A DNA stretch of 32,307 nucleotides from NCBI GenBank assembly GCA_034430115.1, contig DAOUFG010000030.1, positions 1 to 32,307 on the forward strand, given 5' to 3'. The stretch is from CAIXPS01 sp034430115 (GTDB lineage Bacteria > Chloroflexota > Anaerolineae > J036 > Brachytrichaceae). Positions 8,853 through 16,964 of the stretch are shown here, piece by piece (within the stretch, counting starts at the first letter, position 1; every line of letters begins with the position of its first letter). The notes below the pieces were generated by a model, which did no database searches, had not been told where the DNA came from, and saw only the letters and a list, made by a program, of their open reading frames with translations. The position numbers and the translations under genes were made by a program.

Positions 8853-10406
8853 TCAGTGCTCCACCGCTGGTTCAGGCTCCGGTCTGAGCGTGAAATCCGG
8901 CAACAAGTCATTCAGGTCGGGCAGGTCTGCGATGTGGTTATTCGGCTTCGTCTGGGGATGCACGTAATGCTTCTCCCATATCACGTCCGCCATCCGGCGA
9001 TACTCCCGGTTGTAATCCTTCAGCCCTTTGCTATAGTCCGGGTCCAACAACGCGGCACGGGCGTTCTCGTCGATCGGCTCTGGTTCATACCGGGTGATTA
9101 ATTGCTCCAGGACTTCATGGTGGTCGCGGTTCGGGCACGGGTTGATCATATTGCCATGTTTGTAGCTGCGCTGCCAATTACGCAGGTCCGAGAAGAACGG
9201 GTTCTCCCAGGCATCTTGCAACGTGCCGCCTGAGGCATAGACCTTGCTGATATTCACCGGCGAATAGGGCACAAACACGCATGGGCTCATGTTGCCATTC
9301 CAATCGATGTAGAAGTACCCGCCGGCGTCGCTGCCGCCCGCCGAGAAGCACCCTTCGCACAGCGTGCCATGATTCCAAAAGTCCACCAGGAACAAGCGCT
9401 TTTGGCGCATGATCTCCCACGAGCGATGCCACAGCCAGATGCGCTGCTGCGGCGTGGGCATCAGGTCCAGCGTAAAGGAACGCCCAATCGGCATGTATTG
9501 GAAGATCCAGCCATACAGGGCCTTTTTTTGCATGAAGAAATAGTCCACGAACTCATCGGAGAGGATTTCTTCCGTGTTGTAGCGCGTGGCCGTGAGCGAG
9601 ATGCCAAACGGCACGCCAACGCCGTGCAAGCGATCCATCGCCGCCAGGACGCGGTCATAGACGCCCGCCCCACGCCGGCCATCCGTTCGTTCGCGCCAAC
9701 CCTCCACCGAAATCGCCGGGGTCAGGTTTCCGGCCTTTGCGATGCGCTCGGCCAGGGAGTCGTTGATCAGCGTGGAATTGGTGAACATCAGGAAGAAACA
9801 ATCGTTATGCTTCTCCACCAGGTCCAGCAACCCCTTCCCCTCGGAGCGATAGGCCAGCGGCTCGCCGCCGCTGATGATGAACATGCGCATGCCCCACAAC
9901 GTCTTGGCTTCTGTGATGATGCGGTCCACCGTGGTCCACGGCAGCTTCTCGGGCGTGGGGCCCGAATCGGCATAACAGCCGGTACATTGCAGGTTGCATG
10001 CCTTGCTGGGGCTGATGGTGAGGAACGACGGCGGCTTCTCGCCATATTTCTGATAGAAGCCTTTGCTGACCTGGCTATACCAGCTATTCAGCACCATATC
10101 CTTGAAGATGACGTTGAACATGCCGCGCGAGACGCTGTCGGCCAGATCATATTCGGTGAACAGGCGCTCCACCGTGCGCAATAGTGCCAGCGAAGAGACG
10201 GTGCGATCATCGTTGACGCCGGCAGGATACTTCGGGTCGGAACGCGAGTTCTTCAGGCCATCCATGATCCAGTGTTCCGCCAGGCCGACGGCAGCCTTAC
10301 GCGCCACCGGATTCTTGGCAAACTGTGGTCCAGAGCTGATGAGTGTGTTTGCGATACGGTCGATGGCCGACTTCTGTGATGTGGTTGTTGTAGTTATTTC
10401 AGACAT
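8853..10406 (-). CDS. Radical SAM protein with SPASM-like C-terminal cysteines
   Basis: This is a 517-aa radical S-adenosylmethionine enzyme. The N-terminal 125 residues look helical and are not recognised. The [4Fe-4S] motif is CNLQCTGC (C137, C141, C144), followed by the SAM-binding SGGEP (179-183) and ISVEGW. The C-terminal region has CEGC (350-353), C376 in NMSPCVF and C424 in NPCPN, a spacing like SPASM or twitch domains that bind extra clusters. The start at 10406 has AGAGGAAG just upstream. The same frame stays open to 10523 without a good ribosome-binding site. It sits 212 bases after a MalT-like regulator on the same strand and directly before a VOC-like gene. No precursor peptide gene was found nearby, so RiPP maturation is not supported. 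The substrate is unknown. Confidence 0.88.
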   Translation of the reverse strand: MSEITTTTTSQKSAIDRIANTLISSGPQFAKNPVARKAAVGLAEHWIMDGLKNSRSDPKYPAGVNDDRTVSSLALLRTVERLFTEYDLADSVSRGMFNVIFKDMVLNSWYSQVSKGFYQKYGEKPPSFLTISPSKACNLQCTGCYADSGPTPEKLPWTTVDRIITEAKTLWGMRMFIISGGEPLAYRSEGKGLLDLVEKHNDCFFLMFTNSTLINDSLAERIAKAGNLTPAISVEGWRERTDGRRGAGVYDRVLAAMDRLHGVGVPFGISLTATRYNTEEILSDEFVDYFFMQKKALYGWIFQYMPIGRSFTLDLMPTPQQRIWLWHRSWEIMRQKRLFLVDFWNHGTLCEGCFSAGGSDAGGYFYIDWNGNMSPCVFVPYSPVNISKVYASGGTLQDAWENPFFSDLRNWQRSYKHGNMINPCPNRDHHEVLEQLITRYEPEPIDENARAALLDPDYSKGLKDYNREYRRMADVIWEKHYVHPQTKPNNHIADLPDLNDLLPDFTLRPEPEPAVEH

Positions 10407-10525
10407 AGCGCTTCCTCTGCTAGACACATGCGCCAGGGTGGAGCACCCTATAAACGCGAGGTGTACGCCACCTGCCTCGTTTCGCGCAGTTGACGAGTCG
10501 CCTCGCACTGCCCCAAGCATCACGC

Positions 10526-10540
10526 ATGCAAGTTTTGCAT
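10526..10540. promoter_or_regulatory. Perfect 6-bp inverted repeat in the leader of the radical SAM gene
   Basis: ATGCAA-GTT-TTGCAT forms a perfect palindrome between the regulator gene and the radical SAM gene, about 120 bases upstream of the latter's start. Its symmetry fits a dimeric regulator site, possibly for the adjacent LuxR-type protein, but it is short and could be chance. Confidence 0.3.
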
Positions 10541-10618
10541 CAGCTTAGCGAGTGGCAAGAGGAATAGCGACACCCAAAGGTGTTAACGGGGTATCAACCG
10601 CGTGTGAGGAGCGCTCAA

Positions 10619-13447
10619 TCAGTCCAGCAGGCCCAGTTCATGCGCGCGGACCACCGCCTGGGTGCGAGAAGTCATCCCCAGTTTAGAGAGGATGTTATTG
10701 ACGTGCCGCTTGATCGTGTTGAGCGAGAGGCTCAACTGCTGCGCGATTTCCAGGTTGGAGGCCCCGGTTGCCAACAGGCGCAATACGTCCATCTCACGCG
10801 GGGTGAGCGCCTCGATATATTCGGCCTGTGAGTGTTGCCCATCCTCCGCGCGCGTCACGCCGGGCGAAGGCATTTCTACCTCACGGGCAAACAAGTCCAG
10901 CAGATGCCGCAAATATCCGGCGGAAGGAAATTGCGTTCCCATACTCGTGCGCCGCTGCGCGCTCAACAGGGCAGATACCAGGCGCGCCATTGGCAAGCCT
11001 TCATCAAGCAGGCACCGCACATAGCCCTCCACCTCGGCATGCGTCAGCGCGAGGCGCAAGCTATCCATCGCAAGTTCAAGCTGGCCCAATTCCTGCTGGG
11101 CCATCGCCCGCAACAGGTGCAACTCCGTTAGCGGGCCTAGCCGTCCCAGGCGGAGCAGATCCGGCTCCACGCAGGCCAGAATGTCCAAAGCACGCTGCGC
11201 CGCACCGGGCTGATGATTCTCCCGCCCCAGCACCAGCCATACCCGCGCGAGCGTGAATTGCTGCAATTCATAGATCTGGAACGGCAATTGCGGCGCACGC
11301 TGCGCCGGGCGGGCCTCCAGCAAACATTCCTGGCTGGCCCAGTTCAAAGCCGCCTGAAGGCGCCCTTGCTGCAAAGCCAGGCGCGCAGCTATCGCAGAAA
11401 CAAGCATGTCGTCCCACTGGCTCGCCTCGGTGGAATCTGCCAGGTGTTGGACCTCTGCGATGTAGCGCCGCGCGGCCGCTGTGTCGCCCCGACTTTGGGC
11501 CACGCGCGCCAGCGCGATATACCCATCCAAAACGCTCACCGGCATCCACATGCGGCTCAGCGCAATCCCACGTTCCAGATATTGCGTCGCGGCTTCCAGT
11601 TCATTCCGCTCGCGCAGCACGTCGCCCAAGCCAATATACAAAAGGCCGGCCAACGCAATCGGGGTGCCATCGGGGGCCTGCGCAAACTGGATAGATTGCC
11701 GGTAGGTGGCGATTGCACGCGTCAGACGCCCCTGCAAGAACTGGGCTTCCCCCAATTGTGCGCGCGCAATGACCAGCGTCATCACGTTGCCCGCCTGCTG
11801 GCTGATGCGCACTACCTCGGCCAGGGTCGTTTCGGCCTGCTGCACGTCGCCGTGAAATGCGCAATAGATGCCTCGGTCCAACGCCAGCAGGCTGCGGAAA
11901 AACAAGTTATCGGGCGGAAGATGGTCCAATGCCCGCCTGGATAGCTCGATGGACTTCGCCCCCTGTCCGCGCAATGTGGCGATATAAACCTGGCAGACTT
12001 CGATTTCGCCCAGCAGCGCGCGCCTATCAGGATCCAGCTCCTGCCCAGCAGATGCAACCGCAGGGATCATTTGCCCAGCCTGCTCAATCCACTCTTCAGC
12101 CTGATCGAAATCCAGGTTCAAGATCAGCCCCCAGGCATAAGTCAGACACAGGCGGGGCCGGCTATGGATCAAGGTGACGGGCAGGCTTCTGACCCAACTG
12201 AGAAGTGAGACCACCCCATAGGACGACAGGATGTGCTGATAATGCTGTTCCAACAGGCAGGCCACCTGCTCCAGGTCGCCCGCCGCCAGCGCATGTTGAA
12301 TTGCCTGCTCGGTTTGGCCATGCTGGTAATACCATTCAAATGCGCGCCGGTGCAATTCCGGCAACTCGTCGGGATGGTTTTCCTTCAATGCCTGCCGCAA
12401 AAAGTCCGCGAACAGGTTGTGGTAGCGAAACACCTCGCGCCCTTCATCCATCGCCGTCAGGAACAGGTTATGGCGATAAAGCACCATGAGCATCGCCTGG
12501 CCATGTCCCTCCGGCACAGCCGGGTCCGCAACTGCATCACACAGCGGGCCGGTCAGGTTGTCCAGGATGGAGGTGCGCAACAAAAACTGTTGCACGTCGG
12601 GCGGCTGCTGAGAGAGCACCTCGGCGGCCATGAAGTCGAACAGGTAGCGATTTTGCGCGCTGAGCGTGGCAATATCCGCAGGGGCCTGGGTCGCTCGCGG
12701 CAGGCCATGATGGAGCGCCAACGCCGCAAATTGCAGGCCCGTCACCCACCCCTCGGCACGCGCATCAAGCGCCGCGATGCTTTCCGTTGGCAAGTCCAGC
12801 CCCATCGTTTGCTTCAGAAAAGCTGCCGCTTCATCGCGCGTAAACTGCAAATCCCTGGTGCCGATTTCGACCAACTGGTCACGCGCCCGCAACAGGTGCA
12901 ACGCCAGCGGCGGGTCGATGCGGCTGGCGATCATCAGGTGCAACCGCGGCGGTTGATGCTCCAGCAGGAAATCGATCGCGCGGTGAATCTCCGGGTTGTC
13001 GATGCTGTGATATTCGTCAAGCACCAGCACCATGTCGGTGGTGAGCGTCGCAAGCTCATTGATGATCAACGTCAACCTGGCTTCCAGCGACAGTGCCTGG
13101 ACGGCGCTCGTCAAGTCCGCCACGGGAACGCCAGCGGCCTGCAAGGCCCCCTGGAGTGCCTGCGTCAGGTAGGTCAGGAAACGGTGCAGGTCGTTATCCT
13201 GGCTGTCGATGGAAAACCACGCCACGGGCATCGTTTGATCCAGCGCCCAGCCTGCCAGCAGCGTCGTTTTGCCAAAGCCGGCCGGGGCGGAGATCAACGT
13301 CAAAGCACGTTGCGCACCGGCGTCGAGCTGCGCCCGCAAGCGCATGCGCCGAACAAGGCCGGCACGCGGGCGGGGGCAGAGCAATTTGGTCTGGATGAGC
13401 AACTCCGAGCCTGGTTGCGTTTGATTTGACGTTGTGAATTGAGACAT
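10619..13447 (-). CDS. MalT-like LuxR-family transcriptional regulator (LAL type)
   Basis: This is a 942-aa ATP-dependent activator. It has an STAND-type NTPase with Walker A (APAGFGKT, about 54-61) and Walker B (LVLDEYH, about 141-147). The SRIDPPLALHLLRARDQL segment is typical of the MalT class. A long helical TPR-like sensor region (about 400-860) follows, then a C-terminal LuxR HTH (about 879-942: LTPREMDVLRLLATG, SLNTIKRHVNNILSKL). MalT-type proteins oligomerise on binding ATP and an inducer, then activate nearby promoters. The ATG at 13447 has GGTGG upstream; an earlier in-frame start at 13516 would overlap the divergent promoter region. Its likely target is the radical SAM/VOC pair just downstream. 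The inducer is unknown. Confidence 0.92.
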   Translation of the reverse strand: MSQFTTSNQTQPGSELLIQTKLLCPRPRAGLVRRMRLRAQLDAGAQRALTLISAPAGFGKTTLLAGWALDQTMPVAWFSIDSQDNDLHRFLTYLTQALQGALQAAGVPVADLTSAVQALSLEARLTLIINELATLTTDMVLVLDEYHSIDNPEIHRAIDFLLEHQPPRLHLMIASRIDPPLALHLLRARDQLVEIGTRDLQFTRDEAAAFLKQTMGLDLPTESIAALDARAEGWVTGLQFAALALHHGLPRATQAPADIATLSAQNRYLFDFMAAEVLSQQPPDVQQFLLRTSILDNLTGPLCDAVADPAVPEGHGQAMLMVLYRHNLFLTAMDEGREVFRYHNLFADFLRQALKENHPDELPELHRRAFEWYYQHGQTEQAIQHALAAGDLEQVACLLEQHYQHILSSYGVVSLLSWVRSLPVTLIHSRPRLCLTYAWGLILNLDFDQAEEWIEQAGQMIPAVASAGQELDPDRRALLGEIEVCQVYIATLRGQGAKSIELSRRALDHLPPDNLFFRSLLALDRGIYCAFHGDVQQAETTLAEVVRISQQAGNVMTLVIARAQLGEAQFLQGRLTRAIATYRQSIQFAQAPDGTPIALAGLLYIGLGDVLRERNELEAATQYLERGIALSRMWMPVSVLDGYIALARVAQSRGDTAAARRYIAEVQHLADSTEASQWDDMLVSAIAARLALQQGRLQAALNWASQECLLEARPAQRAPQLPFQIYELQQFTLARVWLVLGRENHQPGAAQRALDILACVEPDLLRLGRLGPLTELHLLRAMAQQELGQLELAMDSLRLALTHAEVEGYVRCLLDEGLPMARLVSALLSAQRRTSMGTQFPSAGYLRHLLDLFAREVEMPSPGVTRAEDGQHSQAEYIEALTPREMDVLRLLATGASNLEIAQQLSLSLNTIKRHVNNILSKLGMTSRTQAVVRAHELGLLD

Positions 13448-13518
13448 GGCACACCACCCGAGCGACGCCCTGAATTTTATCGCCGGTTGTATAACTTTTA
13501 TATATACGCGGGGCAATT
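13448..13518. promoter_or_regulatory. AT-rich divergent promoter region
   Basis: These 71 bases separate two divergent starts and contain an AT-rich core (13479-13508, with TATAAC and TATATATA). Promoters for the regulator and the kinase-like gene probably lie here, but no well-spaced -35/-10 pair could be assigned on either strand. Confidence 0.4.
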
Positions 13519-14043
13519 ATGAGCAATCCAAAAGCCAACTTGCTGCTACTCATCGGCGCAAAGGGCAGCGGGAAATCGTACATTGGGGCCGTCTTGGAAC
13601 GCGAGATGGGCATCCCCTTTCTGCGGGCTGAGCCGATCTGGAAAGCCATCAAAGAAGACGCGTCAGTTCCCACGGCAGACTACATCGGGCGCGGGATCGA
13701 CGCCATCATCATGGCGGCCAGTGAACTCGCCGGGCAATACGCCTGTTTCAGCCTGGAATCCACCGGCGCATTCGACGATATGCCCGCCTTCATCGACCGT
13801 TTCCGCCCCTTCTGCCGCCTGCGCTTGATCTACGTCAGGGCACGCCCCGAGACGTGCCTGCAACGCGTGCACGCGCGTGACCGCAGCATCCACATCGACG
13901 TGTCCGACGCGCTGGTGACGCAGGTCAACACGCGCGCATTCGCCCTGCAATTGCCCTACGAGGCGACGATCGAGAATGATCCATTTGCCTCAATAAACAC
14001 CATCGTTGAGGCAGTTCGATACATATTAGAGAGTCACGCATAA
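13519..14043 (+). CDS. P-loop kinase-like ATPase
   Basis: This 174-aa protein has an N-terminal Walker A motif GAKGSGKS (13-20) directly after a hydrophobic strand. It also has an AEPIWKAIKED acceptor-lid-like region, a FSLESTGAFDDMP strand and YVRARPETCLQRVHARD, resembling the R-rich lid of AAA_33, shikimate-kinase or gluconate-kinase folds. Such proteins phosphorylate small molecules or act as zeta-toxin-like kinases. No antitoxin-like partner is adjacent. The ATG at 13519 has GCGGGG upstream. The gene lies divergently to the MalT-like regulator. Confidence 0.78.
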   Translation: MSNPKANLLLLIGAKGSGKSYIGAVLEREMGIPFLRAEPIWKAIKEDASVPTADYIGRGIDAIIMAASELAGQYACFSLESTGAFDDMPAFIDRFRPFCRLRLIYVRARPETCLQRVHARDRSIHIDVSDALVTQVNTRAFALQLPYEATIENDPFASINTIVEAVRYILESHA

Positions 14044-14078
14044 GCAATCCGGCGTGGTGTATGCCCTCGCCGGACTGC
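14044..14078 (+). terminator. GC-rich hairpin after the kinase-like gene
   Basis: GCAATCCGGCG (14044-14054) pairs with CGCCGGACTGC (14068-14078) with one G-T-type imperfection. It begins right after the stop codon. There is no T-run, so it may be a weak terminator, an attenuator or an mRNA 3' stabiliser ahead of the next gene. Confidence 0.4.
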
Positions 14079-14093
14079 TATAGGAGTCACACA

Positions 14094-15539
14094 ATGACGC
14101 ACATCGTTTTTTCGCAACGCTTCATGAGGTATGCCGGCTTTCTCCTCCTCATCGGCGCTTTCCTTCTCTTTGCCACGCCCACCCATGCAGCCACCATCAC
14201 TGTGACGAGTATGTTGGACGGCGGCCCAGGGAGCTTCCGTCAGGCCGTGCTCGACGCAAACAACGGAGACACGATCGTTTTTGATCCACAGACGATTAGC
14301 TTAGATAACAGTATTCAGCTCAAGGAAAAAGGCCAAATCGAAATCAGTAAAACACTAACGATTGACGGCCTTCTAATTGCAGGAAGTCGTTATGCTGCAA
14401 TCTCTGGTGATTCCGGCAACCTGTACCAGCACCGCCTTTTCCAAATAGATGCTGGCACACATGTTACGCTCACAAACCTGCTCCTTGGTAACGTGCTATG
14501 TTACTGCAGCGGTGGAGGCATCTATAACGAAGGGACACTCACTCTCATTCACGACAACCTCTCATCTTTTTTCGGATGGGGTAATAATGACGAACCAGGA
14601 CATGGCGGAGCAGTCTTTAACGATGGCACGCTATATGTAATCGATAGCATTATTACCTGGAATTCTTCAGTTTATGGGGGTGCGATTTACAACAGTCCTA
14701 ACAAGCGGATGTATATAAACAATAGCTACATCTATCGAAATGGCCCGGGGAGTGGAGCGAGTGTCATCAACGATGGCACTGCCTTAGTAAACCAAACCAT
14801 GTTCTGGTCAGGATACGGATGCGCCATAGAGAACCATTCTCTCATCACCATTACGGACAGCACCTTCTCTGACAACGCCTCACCACGTGGTGGCGCAATC
14901 ATTAACGATAATGGAATGGGAAGCAGTATCGCCAACGTATATCGCAGCACTTTTATGGATAACAGAGCTATTTTTGGAGGGGCTATTTTCAATAATGCAG
15001 TAATGCTCATTGTCAATAGCACGTTCGCGCGCAATGCATCAACCACCGGTGAAAGTAGCGGACTCGGTGGCGGCATAGTGAATAGCTATTCCGGAACATT
15101 AAGTATCCTCAACAGCACTCTTTCTAACAACTGGTCTGATGTGGGAGGAGGACTCTATAACAGCGGAACCGTAACTTTAACAAATACCATTGTGTCAAAC
15201 AATGAACCTGGCATGAACTGCTATAACGTCCAAGGATTGTTCGTCGATGGTGGGCATAACATGGAGGATGCAAACACCTGTGGATTCACAACCCCAGGCT
15301 CCTTTACGAATACGAATCCTTTGCTATCATCAATCCCTTATTTGGATACTTATTTCTTTGGGTATTCTCTGCCTACGACAATGCTTCTTCCCGGCAGCCC
15401 GGCCATCGATGCCGGCGACGACGCAGCATGTCCGGCCACAGATGAGCGCGGCATCAGCCGGCCCATTGGCTCACATTGCGACATTGGCGCATATGAAGCG
15501 TTCAACCGTTTCTGGTGGTTGCCGGCGGTCCAACGTTAA
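14094..15539 (+). CDS. Secreted right-handed beta-helix (pectate-lyase-like) protein
   Basis: This 481-aa protein has a clear signal peptide (about 9-34: a hydrophobic GFLLLIGAFLLFATP core, then THAATI). The mature start resembles the polymorphic outer-membrane/choice-of-anchor-Q family (TITVTSMLDGGPGSFRQAVL, then NNGDTIVFD). Short repeated turns of the type GGxIYNxGT and NSTFxxNxS follow through the middle, as in parallel beta-helices. The DERGISRPIGSHCDIGAYE motif closes the helix, as in many such proteins. It ends in a tail, FWWLPAVQR. The ATG at 14094 has AGGAG at -8. The central part (about 14300-15350) is clearly more AT-rich than its neighbours, which may reflect transfer or relaxed composition. 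A surface or adhesive role is likely; no catalytic residues were identified. Confidence 0.85.
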   Translation: MTHIVFSQRFMRYAGFLLLIGAFLLFATPTHAATITVTSMLDGGPGSFRQAVLDANNGDTIVFDPQTISLDNSIQLKEKGQIEISKTLTIDGLLIAGSRYAAISGDSGNLYQHRLFQIDAGTHVTLTNLLLGNVLCYCSGGGIYNEGTLTLIHDNLSSFFGWGNNDEPGHGGAVFNDGTLYVIDSIITWNSSVYGGAIYNSPNKRMYINNSYIYRNGPGSGASVINDGTALVNQTMFWSGYGCAIENHSLITITDSTFSDNASPRGGAIINDNGMGSSIANVYRSTFMDNRAIFGGAIFNNAVMLIVNSTFARNASTTGESSGLGGGIVNSYSGTLSILNSTLSNNWSDVGGGLYNSGTVTLTNTIVSNNEPGMNCYNVQGLFVDGGHNMEDANTCGFTTPGSFTNTNPLLSSIPYLDTYFFGYSLPTTMLLPGSPAIDAGDDAACPATDERGISRPIGSHCDIGAYEAFNRFWWLPAVQR

Positions 15540-15556
15540 CGAGCTGCCACATCAGG

Positions 15557-15610
15557 GCGAAGCATTGCCGCAAGGCCATGGTTAGCCAAGATTTCCTGGC
15601 AATGCTTCGC
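15557..15610. repeat. 13-bp perfect inverted repeat with 28-base loop
   Basis: GCGAAGCATTGCC (15557-15569) is the exact reverse complement of 15598-15610. The loop contains GGCCATGGTTAGCC. There is no T-run after it. It could terminate the beta-helix transcript, but such palindromic spacers also occur as dispersed repeats. Confidence 0.6.
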
Positions 15611-15649
15611 TCCCACCATCGATCCTTGATATCGCCTCGCACGTTTACA

Positions 15650-15678
15650 TTGTAGATACCAGCTCCCGTGGTTACAAT
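15650..15678 (+). promoter_or_regulatory. Candidate promoter of the PhyH gene
   Basis: TTGTAG (15650-15655) and TACAAT (15673-15678) are spaced by 17 bases. The -10 matches the consensus in five of six positions; the -35 matches only in TTG. AGAGGAG at 15705-15711 is the ribosome-binding site. Confidence 0.45.
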
Positions 15679-15718
15679 TAGTCATCCGTAATGGTTTGAA
15701 TTCAAGAGGAGTATTGGT

Positions 15719-16663
15719 ATGGGAGTTGCGACAGTCAGAGAAGGGCAGATCACCGCCGAACGGCGCATCGATCTACCCAAAGTCGTGAGTGAAGATAAAG
15801 TGAAGTTTTTCGTCGAGCAGGGCTACCTGATCGTGGAGAACCTGATCACCCCCGCAGAACTGGCCGAGCTGAAAGCCGACACGAATCAGATCGCACGGGG
15901 GCACTACCCCAACAAGAGCCTGCAACCGCTGCCGACGGACATGAGCGATGCCGAGGTGCTGAAGAACATCCTGTGCATCCACCAGCCGCACTACATCAGC
16001 CCGGTGATGGAGAAATACGTGCGGCACCCCAAAATCTGCGGCGTGCTCAGCCAGATCACCGCCGCGCACCTACCCTATTGGGATGGCAGCGTGAAGTGCA
16101 TGCAATCCATGCTGTTCGTCAAGCCGCCCAACTTCCAGGGCCAGGCCTGGCACCAGGATGAAATCTACATCCCCACGCGCGACCGCTCGCTCATCGGCGC
16201 GTGGATCGCCATCGACGACGCCACCATCGAGAACGGCTGCCTGTACATCGTCCCCGGCTCGCACCGGCAGGGTTATCTCTATCCTCAACACCCGCACAAC
16301 AATCCCGACGAGTTCGACTTCGCGCCCGAAAGTTACGGCTTTGACGAATCACAGGAAATCCCGGTGGAGGTAAAGGCCGGTACGGTGGTGTTCTTCAACG
16401 GCTACCTGCTGCATCGCTCGCACAAAAATCGCGGCGCGGGCTACCGGCGGGTGTTGGTGAATCACTACATGAATGCCTGGTCGCTCTTACCCTGGAGCCT
16501 GCGCGAAGGGGAACACGTGGCGATGGCCGACCGGCGCAAGATCATCCCGGTGGCCGGGGTAGACCCCTACGCCTGGAAGGGGTTCGAGCCGACCGAACAG
16601 GACGTGTGGCTGCGCACGTGCAAGGCCAACACGCCCGAACGCGACGAACACGCGCCGTTATAA
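15719..16663 (+). CDS. Phytanoyl-CoA dioxygenase (PhyH) family protein
   Basis: This is a 314-aa Fe(II)/2-oxoglutarate-dependent dioxygenase. After the FFVEQGYLIVENL entry helix, the facial triad is H145-x-D147 (WHQDE) and distal H232, followed by S234, N237 and R243 (LLHRSHKNRGAGYRR); the Arg is the usual 2-oxoglutarate anchor. The GCLYIVPGSHR segment is also characteristic. The family hydroxylates fatty acyl-CoAs, small metabolites and secondary-metabolite precursors; the substrate cannot be assigned here. The ATG at 15719 has AGAGGAG seven bases upstream, and the gene has its own promoter candidate. It appears monocistronic: downstream is a small hairpin (16678-16705) and an IS relic. Confidence 0.9.
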   Translation: MGVATVREGQITAERRIDLPKVVSEDKVKFFVEQGYLIVENLITPAELAELKADTNQIARGHYPNKSLQPLPTDMSDAEVLKNILCIHQPHYISPVMEKYVRHPKICGVLSQITAAHLPYWDGSVKCMQSMLFVKPPNFQGQAWHQDEIYIPTRDRSLIGAWIAIDDATIENGCLYIVPGSHRQGYLYPQHPHNNPDEFDFAPESYGFDESQEIPVEVKAGTVVFFNGYLLHRSHKNRGAGYRRVLVNHYMNAWSLLPWSLREGEHVAMADRRKIIPVAGVDPYAWKGFEPTEQDVWLRTCKANTPERDEHAPL

Positions 16664-16675
16664 ACTGTCCTTAGT

Positions 16676-16912
16676 GAAAGAACCGCCTACAAAAAGCCGG
16701 TTCTTATCGGCGTGATGGATGTGTGGCTTTCCTTGGCGGAGTACTTTGTGCAGTACAGCCAAGGAAAGGCTGGCATCCAGAATACGGTCCTGCTCCCACC
16801 CGCTAATGCAAAGCGTGAACACAACCATCACGATGGCCAGGGAAACGTCTTCGCGGCGGGCGCGAGCACACTTGATGTCGCTGACCCGCATTTCAAATTC
16901 CCCAGGGGGCAT
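16676..16912 (-). pseudogene. IS3-family transposase (rve integrase core) remnant
   Basis: The minus-strand frame, read from 16912, contains VSDIK, LAIVMVVFTLCISGW, DASLSLAVLHKVL and PHIHHADKNRLF in order. These align by eye with the IS3-type integrase core pattern TDITY, YLAVVLDLFSRRIVGW, DAELVLxAL and LIHHSDRGSQY. The two catalytic Asp positions (residues 12 and 69 of this frame) are about 57 apart, as expected for the first two acids of the DDE triad. The third acid, the N-terminal HTH and the orfA part are absent, and no terminal inverted repeats were seen. It is a degenerate fragment rather than an active element. It lies next to the hicBA pair, consistent with an accessory insertion point. 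Confidence 0.65.
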
Positions 16913-16944
16913 CCCAAAAACGGCTCACAAGAGGCGCAGTTGGT

Positions 16945-16953
16945 TGCTATAAT
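16945..16953 (+). promoter_or_regulatory. Extended -10 promoter of hicBA
   Basis: TGCTATAAT is an exact extended -10 element (TGn plus TATAAT). It lies 11 bases before the hicB ATG, so transcription should start about five bases upstream of the ATG. This gives an essentially leaderless mRNA. No -35 match is present, as is common with extended -10 promoters. Confidence 0.6.
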
Positions 16954-16964
16954 GCAGGCACGAC

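Larger units (their letters stand above)
16664..16964. other. Intergenic region holding an IS relic and the hicB promoter
   Basis: This 301-base stretch contains an AAGAACCG/CGGTTCTT hairpin (16678-16705), a decayed IS3-type transposase fragment on the minus strand (16676-16912), and an extended -10 promoter for hicB (16945-16953). No other gene is supported. Confidence 0.7.

Noticed and set aside
10407..10523. N-terminal extension of the radical SAM protein, or a hidden RiPP precursor
   Set aside because: The frame is open but lacks a good ribosome-binding site, whereas the ATG at 10406 has one. No short ORF with a leader-core pattern was found on this strand.
10569..10586. ACACC/GGTGT hairpin after the MalT-like regulator
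   Set aside because: Only about five base pairs and no T-run on the minus strand; not enough for a terminator call.
12233..13429. 398-codon plus-strand frame opposite the MalT-like regulator
   Set aside because: Antisense shadow of a well-supported gene; Gln/Arg/His-rich with no domain pattern.
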